The translations under genes were made by a program, and so were the position numbers. From Streptomyces xantholiticus (GTDB lineage: Bacteria > Actinomycetota > Actinomycetes > Streptomycetales > Streptomycetaceae): a stretch of DNA of 64,000 bases. Position 1 is the first letter of the stretch. The number at the start of each line of letters is the position of its first letter. Location: positions 532,137 through 596,136 of the forward strand of contig NZ_BMWB01000001.1 of NCBI RefSeq assembly GCF_014651015.1, given 5' to 3'. Below, in pieces: positions 16,522-25,105 of the stretch. The notes below the pieces were generated by a model. The model worked only from the letters and a program-made list of their open reading frames with translations, was not told the DNA's origin and made no database searches.

Positions 16522-16551
16522 TTGCCAGCGGCCCACGCGCTCGCATAGCTT
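16522..16551 (+). promoter_or_regulatory. Possible promoter of the GntR gene
   Basis: TTGCCA at 16522-16527 and TAGCTT at 16546-16551 with an 18-bp spacer, 26 nt before the GTG start. It resembles a vegetative SigA/HrdB promoter, and the operator palindrome sits 18 bp upstream of its -35 box. Position and spacing are the only evidence. Confidence 0.4.
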
Positions 16552-16577
16552 GCCGACAGATGATCCGAGGAGGACCA

Positions 16578-17318
16578 GTGGCAGTCAGCCGGCAGCAGCG
16601 CAGACCGGTCGTCGTCCTGTACGAGCGGATCGCGGACGCCATCCGCGAAGGCGTCTATCCGCCGGGCTCCACACTCCCGTCCGAGCCGCGGCTCGCCACC
16701 GAACTCGGCGTCGGCAGACCCGCGCTGCGCGAGGCGCTGCTGCTGCTCCAGGAGGACGGGCTGCTGTCCGTGCGGCGCGGGGTCGGGCGGACGGTCAACG
16801 ACCGGGTGCGCAAGCGTGGTTACGAGCGCATCCAGCCGCTGGAGGAAGTGCTCTCCCAAGGGTCACCGCTGACGGTGCGGCCGCTGCTGCGGACGGTGGA
16901 GGAACCGACGGACTTCACCACCCAGCACCTGCTCGCGCCGGCCGGCGCGGAGCTTCGTTTCTGGGAGTCACTGGTGACGGGGGACGGTCCGGCGGCAGCC
17001 CTCAGCCACGAGTGGGCCGCTCCCGAGGAGACGCTGGCCACGGCGCACCCGACCTTCGCCGCGGCGCTGCCTGCCGCGGGACCGGCCGCGTCCATGCTCT
17101 CGGTGCTCATCACGGCATCCTCCGGCCTCCCCCTGGCCGCACGCAGCAGCGTGAGCGCGACGCTGCTGGGCCGTCGGCGCGGCGAACAACTGGGACGGGC
17201 GGCGGACACACCGGCGGTACTGATCACGCAGGTCGTCCGAGTCGGGGACACACCGGTGCTGGCGGCGAAGCACATGCTGCCGACGGGGGCGCCGGGGCTG
17301 CCGGTGCTGTCGCACTGA
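16578..17318 (+). CDS. GntR/UTRA transcriptional regulator
   Basis: 246 residues from the GTG at 16578, preceded by GAGGAGGACCA; the frame runs further upstream but only this start has a ribosome site. A winged helix-turn-helix fills about residues 8-80 (VVLYERIADAIREGVYPPG, LPSEPRLATELGVGRPALRE, LLQEDGLLSVRRGVGRTV), followed by a UTRA-like effector domain (about 95-240). The gene sits 252 bp upstream of adenosine deaminase in the same direction. A palindrome matching GntR operator rules lies in its promoter region, and most of the same site recurs at the first codons of adenosine deaminase. A role in controlling purine salvage is therefore a reasonable inference, with the effector unknown. 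Confidence 0.86.
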   Translation: MAVSRQQRRPVVVLYERIADAIREGVYPPGSTLPSEPRLATELGVGRPALREALLLLQEDGLLSVRRGVGRTVNDRVRKRGYERIQPLEEVLSQGSPLTVRPLLRTVEEPTDFTTQHLLAPAGAELRFWESLVTGDGPAAALSHEWAAPEETLATAHPTFAAALPAAGPAASMLSVLITASSGLPLAARSSVSATLLGRRRGEQLGRAADTPAVLITQVVRVGDTPVLAAKHMLPTGAPGLPVLSH

Positions 17319-17344
17319 GAAGGCGCGGGTCCGGGCTGCGGGTG

Positions 17345-17388
17345 GCGTGTGCGCCGGGCGGCGGGTGCGTGTGCGCCGGGCGGCGGGC
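17345..17388. repeat. Two tandem 22-nt repeats between gntR and add
   Basis: Two adjacent copies (17345-17366 and 17367-17388) of a 22-nt GC-rich unit beginning GCGTGTGCGCCGGG, identical at 21 of 22 positions. Only two copies exist and there is no spacer, so it is not CRISPR. Likely a slippage duplication. Confidence 0.85.
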
Positions 17389-17570
17389 TCGCCCCCCACC
17401 CCGCCCGTTCTGGAAACCGGGGCTCCGCCTCGGCCGTACCGCGCTTCGCTCGGGTGTCCTCGAACGTCGGACGGGCTCCGTGGCAGCGCCGCGGGCGGAG
17501 CCCGGTGAGGCAAGGCGGGGCGGAAACGCCCCGCGCAGTGGACACACGCCACATCCCGTACACTCCCCGG

Positions 17571-18632
17571 ATGCACTTGTCTGACATCATCCGCGCACCC
17601 AAGGTCGTCCTCCATGACCACCTCGACGGCGGTCTCCGCCCCGCCACGATCATCGAGCTCGCGCGCGAGGTCGGTTATCGGGGCCTGCCCACGCACGACC
17701 CCGCCGCTCTCGCCACCTGGTTCCGTCAGGCCGCGGACTCGGGCTCCCTGGAGCGTTACCTGGAGACGTTCGCGCACACGTGCGCGGTGATGCAGACCCG
17801 TGAGGCACTGGAGCGCATCGCGGCCGAGTGCGCAGAGGACCTGGCCGCGGACGGGGTCGTGTACGCCGAGGTGCGGTACGCGCCCGAGCAGCACCAGGAG
17901 CGCGGGCTGAGCCTCGACCAGGTCGTGGAGGCGGTCAACGCCGGCCTGCGCGAGGGCGAGCGCCGCACCGGCGGCCGGATCGTGGTGCGCGCGCTGCTCA
18001 CCGGGATGCGCCACACCGACCGGTCGCTGGAGATCGCCGAGCTGACGGTCGCGCACCGCGACCGCGGGGTCGCGGGGTTCGACATCGCGGGCGGCGAGAT
18101 CGGCAACCCGCCGGCCCGCCACCTTCCCGCTTTCCGGTATCTGAAGCGGCACAACTGCCACTTCACGATCCACGCCGGCGAAGCGGTCGGCGCCGAGTCG
18201 ATCCACGAGGCCGTGCAGGTCTGCGGCGCCGAGCGGATCGGTCACGGCGTCCGGATCACCGACGACATCCAGGTCCACGACGACGGCACGGCCACGCTCG
18301 GCCACCTCGCCGCGTACGTGCGCGACAACCGCATCACCCTCGAGGTCTGCCCGACCTCCAACCTCCAGACGGGCGCGGCCAAGTCGTACGACACGCACCC
18401 GATCGACCTGCTGCGCCGCCTCGGGTTCCGCGTCACCCTGAACACCGACAACCGCCTGGTGTCCGGCACCACCATGAGTCAGGAGTTCCAGCACATGGCG
18501 GACGCCTTCGGCTACGGCGCCGAGGTCTTCCAGGAACTCACCGTCGCCGCAGCCGAGTCGGCATTCCTGTCGCTCCCTGAGCGGCAGCGCCTGATCGACG
18601 AGGTCATCCGCCCGGGGTACGGGCTCGAGTAG
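17571..18632 (+). CDS. add: Adenosine deaminase
   Basis: 353 residues from the ATG at 17571. It hydrolyses adenosine or deoxyadenosine to inosine plus ammonia in purine salvage, as a cytosolic zinc enzyme. The N-terminal zinc motif is HDHLDGGLRP (about residues 14-23). Further motifs are GFDIAGGEIGNP, FTIHAGEAVGAESIHEA with the zinc His and catalytic Glu, RIGHGVRI, LEVCPTSNLQTGA and the last zinc ligand region LNTDNRLVSGT. The length is typical of actinobacterial Add. There is no good ribosome site just before the ATG; codons 2-6 contain the GntR-operator-like sequence, so translation and repression may be entangled. It ends with a short intergenic gap before a convergent gene. Confidence 0.93.
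   Translation: MHLSDIIRAPKVVLHDHLDGGLRPATIIELAREVGYRGLPTHDPAALATWFRQAADSGSLERYLETFAHTCAVMQTREALERIAAECAEDLAADGVVYAEVRYAPEQHQERGLSLDQVVEAVNAGLREGERRTGGRIVVRALLTGMRHTDRSLEIAELTVAHRDRGVAGFDIAGGEIGNPPARHLPAFRYLKRHNCHFTIHAGEAVGAESIHEAVQVCGAERIGHGVRITDDIQVHDDGTATLGHLAAYVRDNRITLEVCPTSNLQTGAAKSYDTHPIDLLRRLGFRVTLNTDNRLVSGTTMSQEFQHMADAFGYGAEVFQELTVAAAESAFLSLPERQRLIDEVIRPGYGLE
17576..17588. promoter_or_regulatory. Second GntR-operator-like site overlapping the add start codons
   Basis: CTTGTCTGACATC: the first 11 of 13 bases equal the complementary strand of the palindrome upstream of gntR. It begins at the sixth base of the add reading frame. Protein-coding use could explain it by chance, but the match to the neighbouring regulator's own site is notable. 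Confidence 0.5.
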
Positions 18633-18847
18633 CAGCAACAGCGGTTGACGCCGAGACTGATCGGTGGCACGCGCCGGCGGGCCGACCCGGTGCAGTCGGC
18701 GGAACCCGTCGCGCTCCTGGCCGTCCTCGGACACCTGCTTGGCCTGCACCCTCGCGGCCGGCAACAGCACCCGGTTCCCGCTCAGCCAGGCCACCGCACG
18801 AAGGGAACGCGGGTACGGGTACCCGGTCCACGGCGCGTGACAGCCGA

Positions 18848-20638
18848 TCAGGACTGCCTGCCCCCCACCACCGGCATTTCCAGCACCCCCATGTCGTCGG
18901 GCGCGCTGACGACGGTCACCGGTTTGATGCCGCGGTTCCCGAAGTACGCGGTGTCGCTCGCGGCGATCACGAACTCCAGCCGGTGGCCGGCCTCGTAGCG
19001 GTGGACGATACCGGGGAGCTCGACGGTGAAGGGGCGGGTGACGTCCGGGACCCGGACGGGTGCGACCAGGCGGTTCACGAGGGTCCTGGTGCCGTCCGGT
19101 GCGAGGTCGTAGACCTTGGCGAACAGAACCAGCTTGTCGGCCGCGTCGTCCGAGTCCTGGACCCGCTCCGCCTCGGGCGAGACGACCTTCAGCCGGGCCC
19201 TCGGCGCGCCGACGACGTCGACCGGTCCCGCCAGCGGCTCGCCGCGCCAGCTCAGGTGCGTGCCCCTGAGGTCGTACGGCTCGGGGTCCGGCAGGCCGAG
19301 GACGCCCGCCAGTGACGACTCCGAGTGGCTGGTCGGGAACAGCCGGTTGGCGTAGCTGCGGCTGCCGGGGGCCACCTGGGAGGGAGTGTCGACGAGTTTG
19401 CCGTCGCCGGAGAGGTAGAGCTTCCGGGAGAGGGGCGGTACGGCGCCCGCCTCGCCGTATCCGCTCCGCCAGTCGCGGTAGTAGGCGAAGGCCGGGCCGG
19501 TGTCCGTATTCGCGTTCTTGTGCAGATACCGGTCGAACCAGGCGAGGATCCGCTTCCCGACGTAGCTGGTTTCGAAGTTCCCCTCACCGAGGTTGAGCTC
19601 GCCGGAGGCGGGATCGGTCATACCGCCGCTGTGTCCCCAGGACTGCCAGATCATCTTGGCCTCGGTGCCCTGGGCCTTCAGTGTCTCGTAACTCGCCTGC
19701 GCCTCGTGGAGGGTGAAGAGGCTGTCCGCCTGCCCCTGGACGAACAGGGTCGGCGCCTCGACCTGGGGCAGGTAGGAGACGGGCGAGACGCTGCGGGCGA
19801 AGCGCTGCATCTCGTCGACCCGGTCGGCCGGGTAGCGGCCCGAGTTGAGGAGCCGCTGGGTGTCACAGGCCCGGGCGACGAAGTGCAGACAGGTCAGGGA
19901 TCCGAAGCGGGAGGGATCGATGCCGGGGTTGATCAGCGGCTGGCCCTCGCCGATGAGGAAGAAGCCGTTCGTCCACTGCCATTTGAAGGCGCCGGGGACG
20001 GTGGTCCCCGTGGCGTTGTTGGGATCGAGCGAGTGGTTGAGGTCGTTCCATGTGATCAGGGGGACGAGCGCGTCCACCCGGTGGTCCACCGCGGCGGTGG
20101 CCAGTTGGACGGCGCCGCCGTACGAGCCGCCGATCATACCGACGCGCGGGTCACCTGCGCCGTCCTTGAGCACATGGTCGATGACGGTGCCGTCGTCGGC
20201 GGCGCGAGTGCCGGCCAAGAAGTCGATCAGCCGGGACGCCGCGCGGCCGTCGAGCTGCGGGTCGTCGAGGGAGATGAGACAGCCCGACTTGCCGAAGCCC
20301 AGACCCGAGTAGGCCAGGGCCACATAACCGCGGGCGGCGAACGCCTTCGCGGTGGCGTCCGTGGAGCCGTCGGCCTTGCTGCCGCCGAAGCCGTTGGTGG
20401 TCAGAACCGCAGGAGCGGGTCGTGCGGCGTCGACACCGGCGGGGCGGTAGAGGTCGGCGTCGATCGCACAGGTCCTGTCGCCGCCCGCCACCACGGTGAA
20501 CTCCAGTGCGGTGACCGTGTACTGACCGGCCGTCGGGTCGTCGGCCGCGGCCGGGCAAGCGAGTGCGAGCGGTGCGAGCAGCGCCGTTCCGACGGCCAGG
20601 GCCAGCGACTTGCGGCTTCGGGGCAGGGCACGGGACAC
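18848..20638 (-). CDS. Secreted CocE/NonD-family hydrolase (X-Pro dipeptidyl-peptidase-like)
   Basis: 596 residues from a GTG at 20638 with GGAGG upstream; earlier in-frame codons precede the signal and lack a site. The signal peptide SRALPRSRKSLALAVGTALL ends near PAAADD. An alpha/beta-hydrolase domain follows: the nucleophile Ser lies in GMIGGSYGGAVQLA (about residue 170), the Asp in FVQGQADSLF and the His in QSWGHSGGM. The C-terminal third (about 400-596) is the jelly-roll domain of X-Pro dipeptidyl-peptidase S15/CocE proteins (HRLEFVIAASDTAYFGNRG). Members cleave Xaa-Pro peptides or esters. A palindrome suited to a TetR repressor lies 26 nt upstream of the start. Confidence 0.88.
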   Translation of the reverse strand: MSRALPRSRKSLALAVGTALLAPLALACPAAADDPTAGQYTVTALEFTVVAGGDRTCAIDADLYRPAGVDAARPAPAVLTTNGFGGSKADGSTDATAKAFAARGYVALAYSGLGFGKSGCLISLDDPQLDGRAASRLIDFLAGTRAADDGTVIDHVLKDGAGDPRVGMIGGSYGGAVQLATAAVDHRVDALVPLITWNDLNHSLDPNNATGTTVPGAFKWQWTNGFFLIGEGQPLINPGIDPSRFGSLTCLHFVARACDTQRLLNSGRYPADRVDEMQRFARSVSPVSYLPQVEAPTLFVQGQADSLFTLHEAQASYETLKAQGTEAKMIWQSWGHSGGMTDPASGELNLGEGNFETSYVGKRILAWFDRYLHKNANTDTGPAFAYYRDWRSGYGEAGAVPPLSRKLYLSGDGKLVDTPSQVAPGSRSYANRLFPTSHSESSLAGVLGLPDPEPYDLRGTHLSWRGEPLAGPVDVVGAPRARLKVVSPEAERVQDSDDAADKLVLFAKVYDLAPDGTRTLVNRLVAPVRVPDVTRPFTVELPGIVHRYEAGHRLEFVIAASDTAYFGNRGIKPVTVVSAPDDMGVLEMPVVGGRQS

Positions 20639-20663
20639 GAGGACCTCCACGTCGAGGACGCCA

Positions 20664-20675
20664 TACCGACCGGTA
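20664..20675. promoter_or_regulatory. TetR-type palindrome TACCG-AC-CGGTA
   Basis: Perfect 5-bp inverted repeat with a two-base centre, 26 nt upstream of the hydrolase start, where an operator or promoter element would lie. The TACCGACCGGTA form resembles operators I recall for some actinobacterial TetR repressors. No regulator gene is adjacent, so this rests on symmetry and position. Confidence 0.45.
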
Positions 20676-20823
20676 AGTAGGGGCTGGCGCCATGGTGTTC
20701 CAGGTGTCAGATGCACGTCAACGCTCGTGCGGACACTTCTTGACAGGAATTCAACGGGCCCCGTCCGGGGGCAGCCCGTCACCCGGGCTCACCCGCCCCT
20801 CCGGCGAGCCGCCGTCGTCGGCG

Positions 20824-21753
20824 TCAGGTGAGGGCGGGGACGTCCAGGGTCACGGTGTGGGCGTCCGCGTCCAGTACGGCCGGGATGCCGAGCGGCATCG
20901 TGAGATTCGTCGGGCCGTGACCGAAGCCGAACTCCTCGACTACCGGAACACCCAGGCCGCCGAGACGGTCGGCGAGTACCGCACGGACCTGCTCGTAGGG
21001 GCCGCACTCCGCCCAGGAGCCGAGGACCACGCCGGTGACGCCGTCCAGCCAGCCGACGCGCAGGAGTTGGGTCAGGATCCGGTCCAGGCGATAGTCCTCC
21101 TCCCCCACGTCCTCGAGCAGCAGCAGTCCACCCCGCGCCGACGGACGTCCGTGCGGTGTGCCGAGGTCGGCGGCGAGCAGGGCGAGGCAGCCGCCGAGGG
21201 TGACGCCGCGGGCCCTGCCGGGAACCATCGTGCGGGCGCCGTCCAGGGCGTGCAGGGTCCGCACCGACTCCGGCTCGAAGAGGGTGTCCCGCAGCGATTG
21301 CTGGGTGCGGACGTCCTTGAGGAAGGTCACGGCGCCGGCCATCGGGCCGTGCAGGGTGGCCAGACCCATCCGCATCGCGAACGCCTCGTGCAGCGCGGTG
21401 ATGTCGCTGTAACCGACGAAGACCTTGGGACCGGCGGCGCGCATCGCGCTCCAGTCGGCCAGGTCGGCCATGCGCTGGACACCGTAGCCGCCGCGGGCGC
21501 AGATCACGGCGGAGACGGACGGGTCGCACCAGGCCTCGGTCAGGTCGCGGGCGCGGGCCTCGTCCGCGCCCGCGAGATAGCTCAGGCCCGGATGGGTCTC
21601 CCTGGCGTGCGGCATGACGACGGGGTCGAGGTCCCAGGCGCGCAGGATGTCCAGGCCGGCGTCGAGCCCCTCGCCGCGCACGGGGCCGCTGGGCGCGACG
21701 ACGGCCACCCGATCGCCCGGTCGAAGGCGCGCAGGGCGGGTCAGCGGCGTCAT
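20824..21753 (-). CDS. LD-carboxypeptidase (peptidase S66)
   Basis: 309 residues. S66-family LD-carboxypeptidases remove the terminal D-alanine from murein tetrapeptides in the cytoplasm during wall recycling. Signature segments are LRPGDRVAVVAPSGPV, ICARGGYGVQRM, VFVGYSDITALH with the nucleophile Ser, GVTLGGCLALLAADLGT, LLLLEDVGE with the catalytic Glu, and EEFGFGHGPTNLTMPLG with the catalytic His. The ATG at 21753 overlaps the stop codon of the upstream S9 peptidase gene (ATGA), so it is the last gene of a four-gene peptidase operon. A paralogous branch of S66, the microcin C7 self-immunity proteins, cannot be excluded. Confidence 0.9.
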   Translation of the reverse strand: MTPLTRPARLRPGDRVAVVAPSGPVRGEGLDAGLDILRAWDLDPVVMPHARETHPGLSYLAGADEARARDLTEAWCDPSVSAVICARGGYGVQRMADLADWSAMRAAGPKVFVGYSDITALHEAFAMRMGLATLHGPMAGAVTFLKDVRTQQSLRDTLFEPESVRTLHALDGARTMVPGRARGVTLGGCLALLAADLGTPHGRPSARGGLLLLEDVGEEDYRLDRILTQLLRVGWLDGVTGVVLGSWAECGPYEQVRAVLADRLGGLGVPVVEEFGFGHGPTNLTMPLGIPAVLDADAHTVTLDVPALT

Positions 21754-23747
21754 TTCCTCAGCTCCAGCAGCGGAACGTCGGACCGGGAGACCCCGAACGT
21801 CTGGACGTAAAGGGACAGTTCGGCCTCGAGTGCCCGAACCATGGTGTCGGCCCTGCGGAATCCGTGGCCCTCGCCCTCGAAGGCGATGTACGCGTGAGGG
21901 ATCTGACGTCCCGCCACCTGTTCCAGGAACCGCTCGCACTGCAGGGGCGGGCAGATCACGTCGTCCAGACCCTGCAGCAGCAGGAAGGGCGCGGTGATGC
22001 GGTCCACATGAGTGATGGGCGAGCGTTCGTCGTAGCGCCCTGGCACCTCGGCGAGCGGGCCGATCAGCGACTCCAGGTACTGCGACTCGAAGTCGTGGGT
22101 CTCGCCCGCGGCCCACGAACGCAGGTCGAGGATCGGATAGATGACCGTTGCGCAGGCGTACACCTCGGTGCCGGCGAGGGAGGCCGCCGCGGTCCAGCCG
22201 CCCGCGCTGCCGCCGCGGATCGCGAGCCGGGCCGGGTCCGCGGTGCCCTCGTCGGCAAGGGCCTGGGCGACTGCCGCGCAGTCCTCGACGTCGACCACGC
22301 CCCACTGCTCCCGCAGCCGGTTGCGGTACTCGCGGCCGTAGCCGGTGGAGCCGCCGTAGTTGACCTCGGCCACGCCGATGCCGCGCGAGGTGAAGTACGC
22401 GATCTCCAGGTCGAGTACGAGACCGGCGCGGCCGGTCGGGCCGCCGTGCGCCCACACCACGTACGGAGGGAGTTCGTCGTCCGGTGCGACCCGGTCGGGA
22501 CTCTGCGGCGGGTAGATGTGGGCGTGGATGTCGCGGCTGTCGGGGCCGGTGAAGACGCGGATCTGCGGCTCCGGGTAGTACGCCGGGTCGACCGGGTCGT
22601 CGTGCGGGCTGCCGACGACGCGCGTGTGGCCGGTACGGGTGTCGAGCTCCACGACCTCGTAGGCGCTGCGCGGGCTGGCCGCGACGCCGAACACGCGGTC
22701 GCCGGCGGCGGCGAGGGTCGGCGCCCACTCGCTCCACGGTCCGGCGGCGTCGACGAGTTCGCCGGTCTCCGGGTCCAGTATCCCGAGTGCGGTGGTGCCC
22801 TTGCCGTGGATGACGGCGATCAGTCCGCTGCTCAGCGGCTGGAACCACTGGGAGCCGATCTTCCAGAGCGGTCCGCCGAACTCCTCACCGCGGCCCTGGC
22901 ACAGCGGGGTGCGGTCCGCGGAGCCCGACGCGTCGGGCCGGATGCGCTGCAGGTCCCACCAGCCGCCGAGGTCACCGGTGAACAGCAGGGAGCCGTCCGG
23001 CGCCCACTCGACCTGGGCGACCGACTCGTCACTCTCGCCGGCCACGGGCCGGATGCCGCCGAACGGCCCGCCGTCCGTCACCTCGCCGAGCATCACGACC
23101 GTGGAGTCCCAGGGCATCTGCGGATGGTCCCAGGCGATCCAGGCCGCGTGCCGGCCGTCCGGCGACAGCCGCGGCCCGGTGACAAAGCGGTGCCTGTCGT
23201 CGCTGAGCTCCCGTACCGCGGACCGGTCGCCGGCCGCCGATCCGTCGAGCGGTACGGCGGCGATCACCCGGCGTACGTCGGTGGGCGAGGGGCCGGTGAA
23301 CTCCTCCAGCACGCACCAGACTTCGCCGCGCTCGGGCCGCAGTTGCGGGTCCACCCAGCGGAGGCCGCCGCCGAATGGCGACACCGGGGTGAGCGGCCGC
23401 GGCTCGGCACCGGGTACGTCGGGCTCGTAGGCGTACAAACGCTGGTCGGGGAAGTGCACGAAGACCACGAGCGGACCGGCCTCGTCCCGCGCGGTCCCGG
23501 CCCACGGCATGCCGCCGTACTCGATGACCCGGCTGCGGACGTTCCACGGGGCGGGGAGGACCGATTCCTCCCTACCGTCGGCGAGCCGGCGCACCAGGGC
23601 GCGTCTGCCGCCCTCCGCGGGGCGCGGGGCGGTCCACCACACCTCGTCGCCGACGACGCCGAGGTACTCGGGGCGGCCGTCGTGCGAGGCGGCGAGCGCC
23701 GCGTCGATCGGTGACGGCCAGGTTCCGTACGCCCCGGTGGGCACCAT
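21750..23747 (-). CDS. S9-family prolyl oligopeptidase-type peptidase
   Basis: 665 residues from the ATG at 23747, with AGGGGG upstream. A seven-bladed beta-propeller (about residues 15-390) precedes an alpha/beta-hydrolase domain. The nucleophile Ser is in IRGGSAGGWTAAASL, the Asp in LLQGLDDVICPP and the His in EGEGHGFRRAD. No signal peptide, so it is cytoplasmic and should trim short peptides, like acylaminoacyl peptidases and dipeptidyl peptidase IV relatives. It lies 11 nt downstream of the M20 gene and overlaps the S66 gene. Standing between a D-aminopeptidase and an LD-carboxypeptidase, it likely helps degrade imported or recycled peptides. Confidence 0.9.
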   Translation of the reverse strand: MVPTGAYGTWPSPIDAALAASHDGRPEYLGVVGDEVWWTAPRPAEGGRRALVRRLADGREESVLPAPWNVRSRVIEYGGMPWAGTARDEAGPLVVFVHFPDQRLYAYEPDVPGAEPRPLTPVSPFGGGLRWVDPQLRPERGEVWCVLEEFTGPSPTDVRRVIAAVPLDGSAAGDRSAVRELSDDRHRFVTGPRLSPDGRHAAWIAWDHPQMPWDSTVVMLGEVTDGGPFGGIRPVAGESDESVAQVEWAPDGSLLFTGDLGGWWDLQRIRPDASGSADRTPLCQGRGEEFGGPLWKIGSQWFQPLSSGLIAVIHGKGTTALGILDPETGELVDAAGPWSEWAPTLAAAGDRVFGVAASPRSAYEVVELDTRTGHTRVVGSPHDDPVDPAYYPEPQIRVFTGPDSRDIHAHIYPPQSPDRVAPDDELPPYVVWAHGGPTGRAGLVLDLEIAYFTSRGIGVAEVNYGGSTGYGREYRNRLREQWGVVDVEDCAAVAQALADEGTADPARLAIRGGSAGGWTAAASLAGTEVYACATVIYPILDLRSWAAGETHDFESQYLESLIGPLAEVPGRYDERSPITHVDRITAPFLLLQGLDDVICPPLQCERFLEQVAGRQIPHAYIAFEGEGHGFRRADTMVRALEAELSLYVQTFGVSRSDVPLLELRK

Positions 23748-23758
23748 GTCCGTTCCCC

Positions 23759-25105
23759 CTAAGCGGTCTGCAGATAGTGGTCGAGGACCCGGACGCCGAA
23801 GTGGAGGGCGTCCACGGGGACGCGTTCGTCGACGCCGTGGAAGAGTGCCTGGTAGTCGAAGCCGGGCGGCAGCTTCAGTGGCGAGAAGCCGTAGCCGGTG
23901 ATGCCGAGCCGGGCGAACTGCTTGGCGTCGGTGCCCCCCGACATGCAGAACGGGACGACATGGGCGTCGGGGTCGAACGCTTCGAGTGCGGCGCGCAGTT
24001 TGGCGAAGGTCGGGGAGTCGACGGGTGCCTGGAGCGCGATCTCGTTGTGGTCGAACTCCCACTCGACGTCCGGGCCGGTCAGCGCGTCCATGGTGGCGAG
24101 GAACTCGTCGTCGGTACCGGGCAGGATGCGGCCGTCGACGAGGGCCATGGCGTTCCCCGGGATGACGTTCACCTTGTACCCGGCCTCCAGCAGGGTCGGG
24201 TTGGCGCTGTTGCGCACGGTGGCCTCGACGAGTTTGGCGGCCGGACCGAGCTTGACGAGCAGCTCGTCCACGTCGAAACCGGTGGCCTCCAGCTCGGCCG
24301 CGGTGAGCGAGATGCCGTGCAGCGTGGCCATTTCGAGCAGCGCCGCCTTGACGGTCGGGGTGAGCCGTACCGGCCAACGGTGTTCGCCGATCCGGGCGAC
24401 GGCGGCGGCGAGCCTGGTCACGGCGTTCTCGCGGTTGACCTTGGAGCCGTGTCCGGCCCTGCCCTGGGCGGTGAGTTTCATCCAGGCGGTGCCGCGCTCG
24501 CCGGCGCCGACGGGATAGAGCGCGAGGCCCGGTCCGGCGTGGAAGGTGTAGGCGCCGGACTCGCTGATGCCTTCCGTGCAGCCCTCGAAGAGCGAGGCGT
24601 GCTCCTCGGCGAGGAAGGCGGAGCCGTCCTCCGCGCTGGCCTCCTCGTCGGCGGTGTACGCGATCACGATGTCACGGCGGGGCCGGATGCCGTGCCGGGC
24701 CCAGGCGCGGACGACCGAGAGGATCATCGCGTCCATGTTCTTCATGTCGACCGCGCCCCGGCCCCAGACCACTCCGTCACGGACCTCGCCGGAGAAGGGG
24801 TGCACGGTCCAGTCGTCCGGCTCGGCGGGGACCACGTCGAGGTGGCCGTGGACGAGGAGCGCGTCGGCCCCCGGGTCCCAGCCCTCGTAGCGTGCCACCA
24901 CATTGGTGCGGCCGGGGGCGCGTTCCAACAGCACCGGATCGAGCCCGGCGCCCACCAGCCGCTCGGCGACGTACTCGGCGGCGGGCCGCTCCCGGCAGTC
25001 GCCGCCGCCCCGGTTGGTGGTGTCGATGCGGATGAGTTCGGAGGTGTACGTCACCACTTCGTCGAGGGCCCGGGCGTCGATGGTGGTGTCGGTCACGTCA
25101 GCCAT
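23759..25105 (-). CDS. M20-family metallopeptidase
   Basis: 448 residues from the ATG at 25105, which has a GGAGGAG site. Di-zinc M20 peptidase: LLVHGHLDVVP supplies the first His and catalytic Asp, GRGAVDMKNMDAMI the bridging Asp, TADEEASAEDGS the catalytic and zinc Glu pair, and ALFHGVDERVP the last His. The dimerisation (lid) domain lies at about residues 200-320. It belongs with the M20/M25/M40 dipeptidase and acetylornithine-deacetylase-like enzymes. Its 5' end overlaps the upstream M55 gene by 8 nt; the S9 gene follows at 11 nt. Confidence 0.9.
   Translation of the reverse strand: MADVTDTTIDARALDEVVTYTSELIRIDTTNRGGGDCRERPAAEYVAERLVGAGLDPVLLERAPGRTNVVARYEGWDPGADALLVHGHLDVVPAEPDDWTVHPFSGEVRDGVVWGRGAVDMKNMDAMILSVVRAWARHGIRPRRDIVIAYTADEEASAEDGSAFLAEEHASLFEGCTEGISESGAYTFHAGPGLALYPVGAGERGTAWMKLTAQGRAGHGSKVNRENAVTRLAAAVARIGEHRWPVRLTPTVKAALLEMATLHGISLTAAELEATGFDVDELLVKLGPAAKLVEATVRNSANPTLLEAGYKVNVIPGNAMALVDGRILPGTDDEFLATMDALTGPDVEWEFDHNEIALQAPVDSPTFAKLRAALEAFDPDAHVVPFCMSGGTDAKQFARLGITGYGFSPLKLPPGFDYQALFHGVDERVPVDALHFGVRVLDHYLQTA

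Noticed and set aside
17345-17388. CRISPR-like repeat
   Set aside because: Only two directly adjacent copies, no spacers and no cas genes anywhere in the window.
18633-18847. Spacer between add and the CocE hydrolase gene
   Set aside because: The frames here have no ribosome site or recognisable homology, and the convergent genes need no promoter. Nothing supported.
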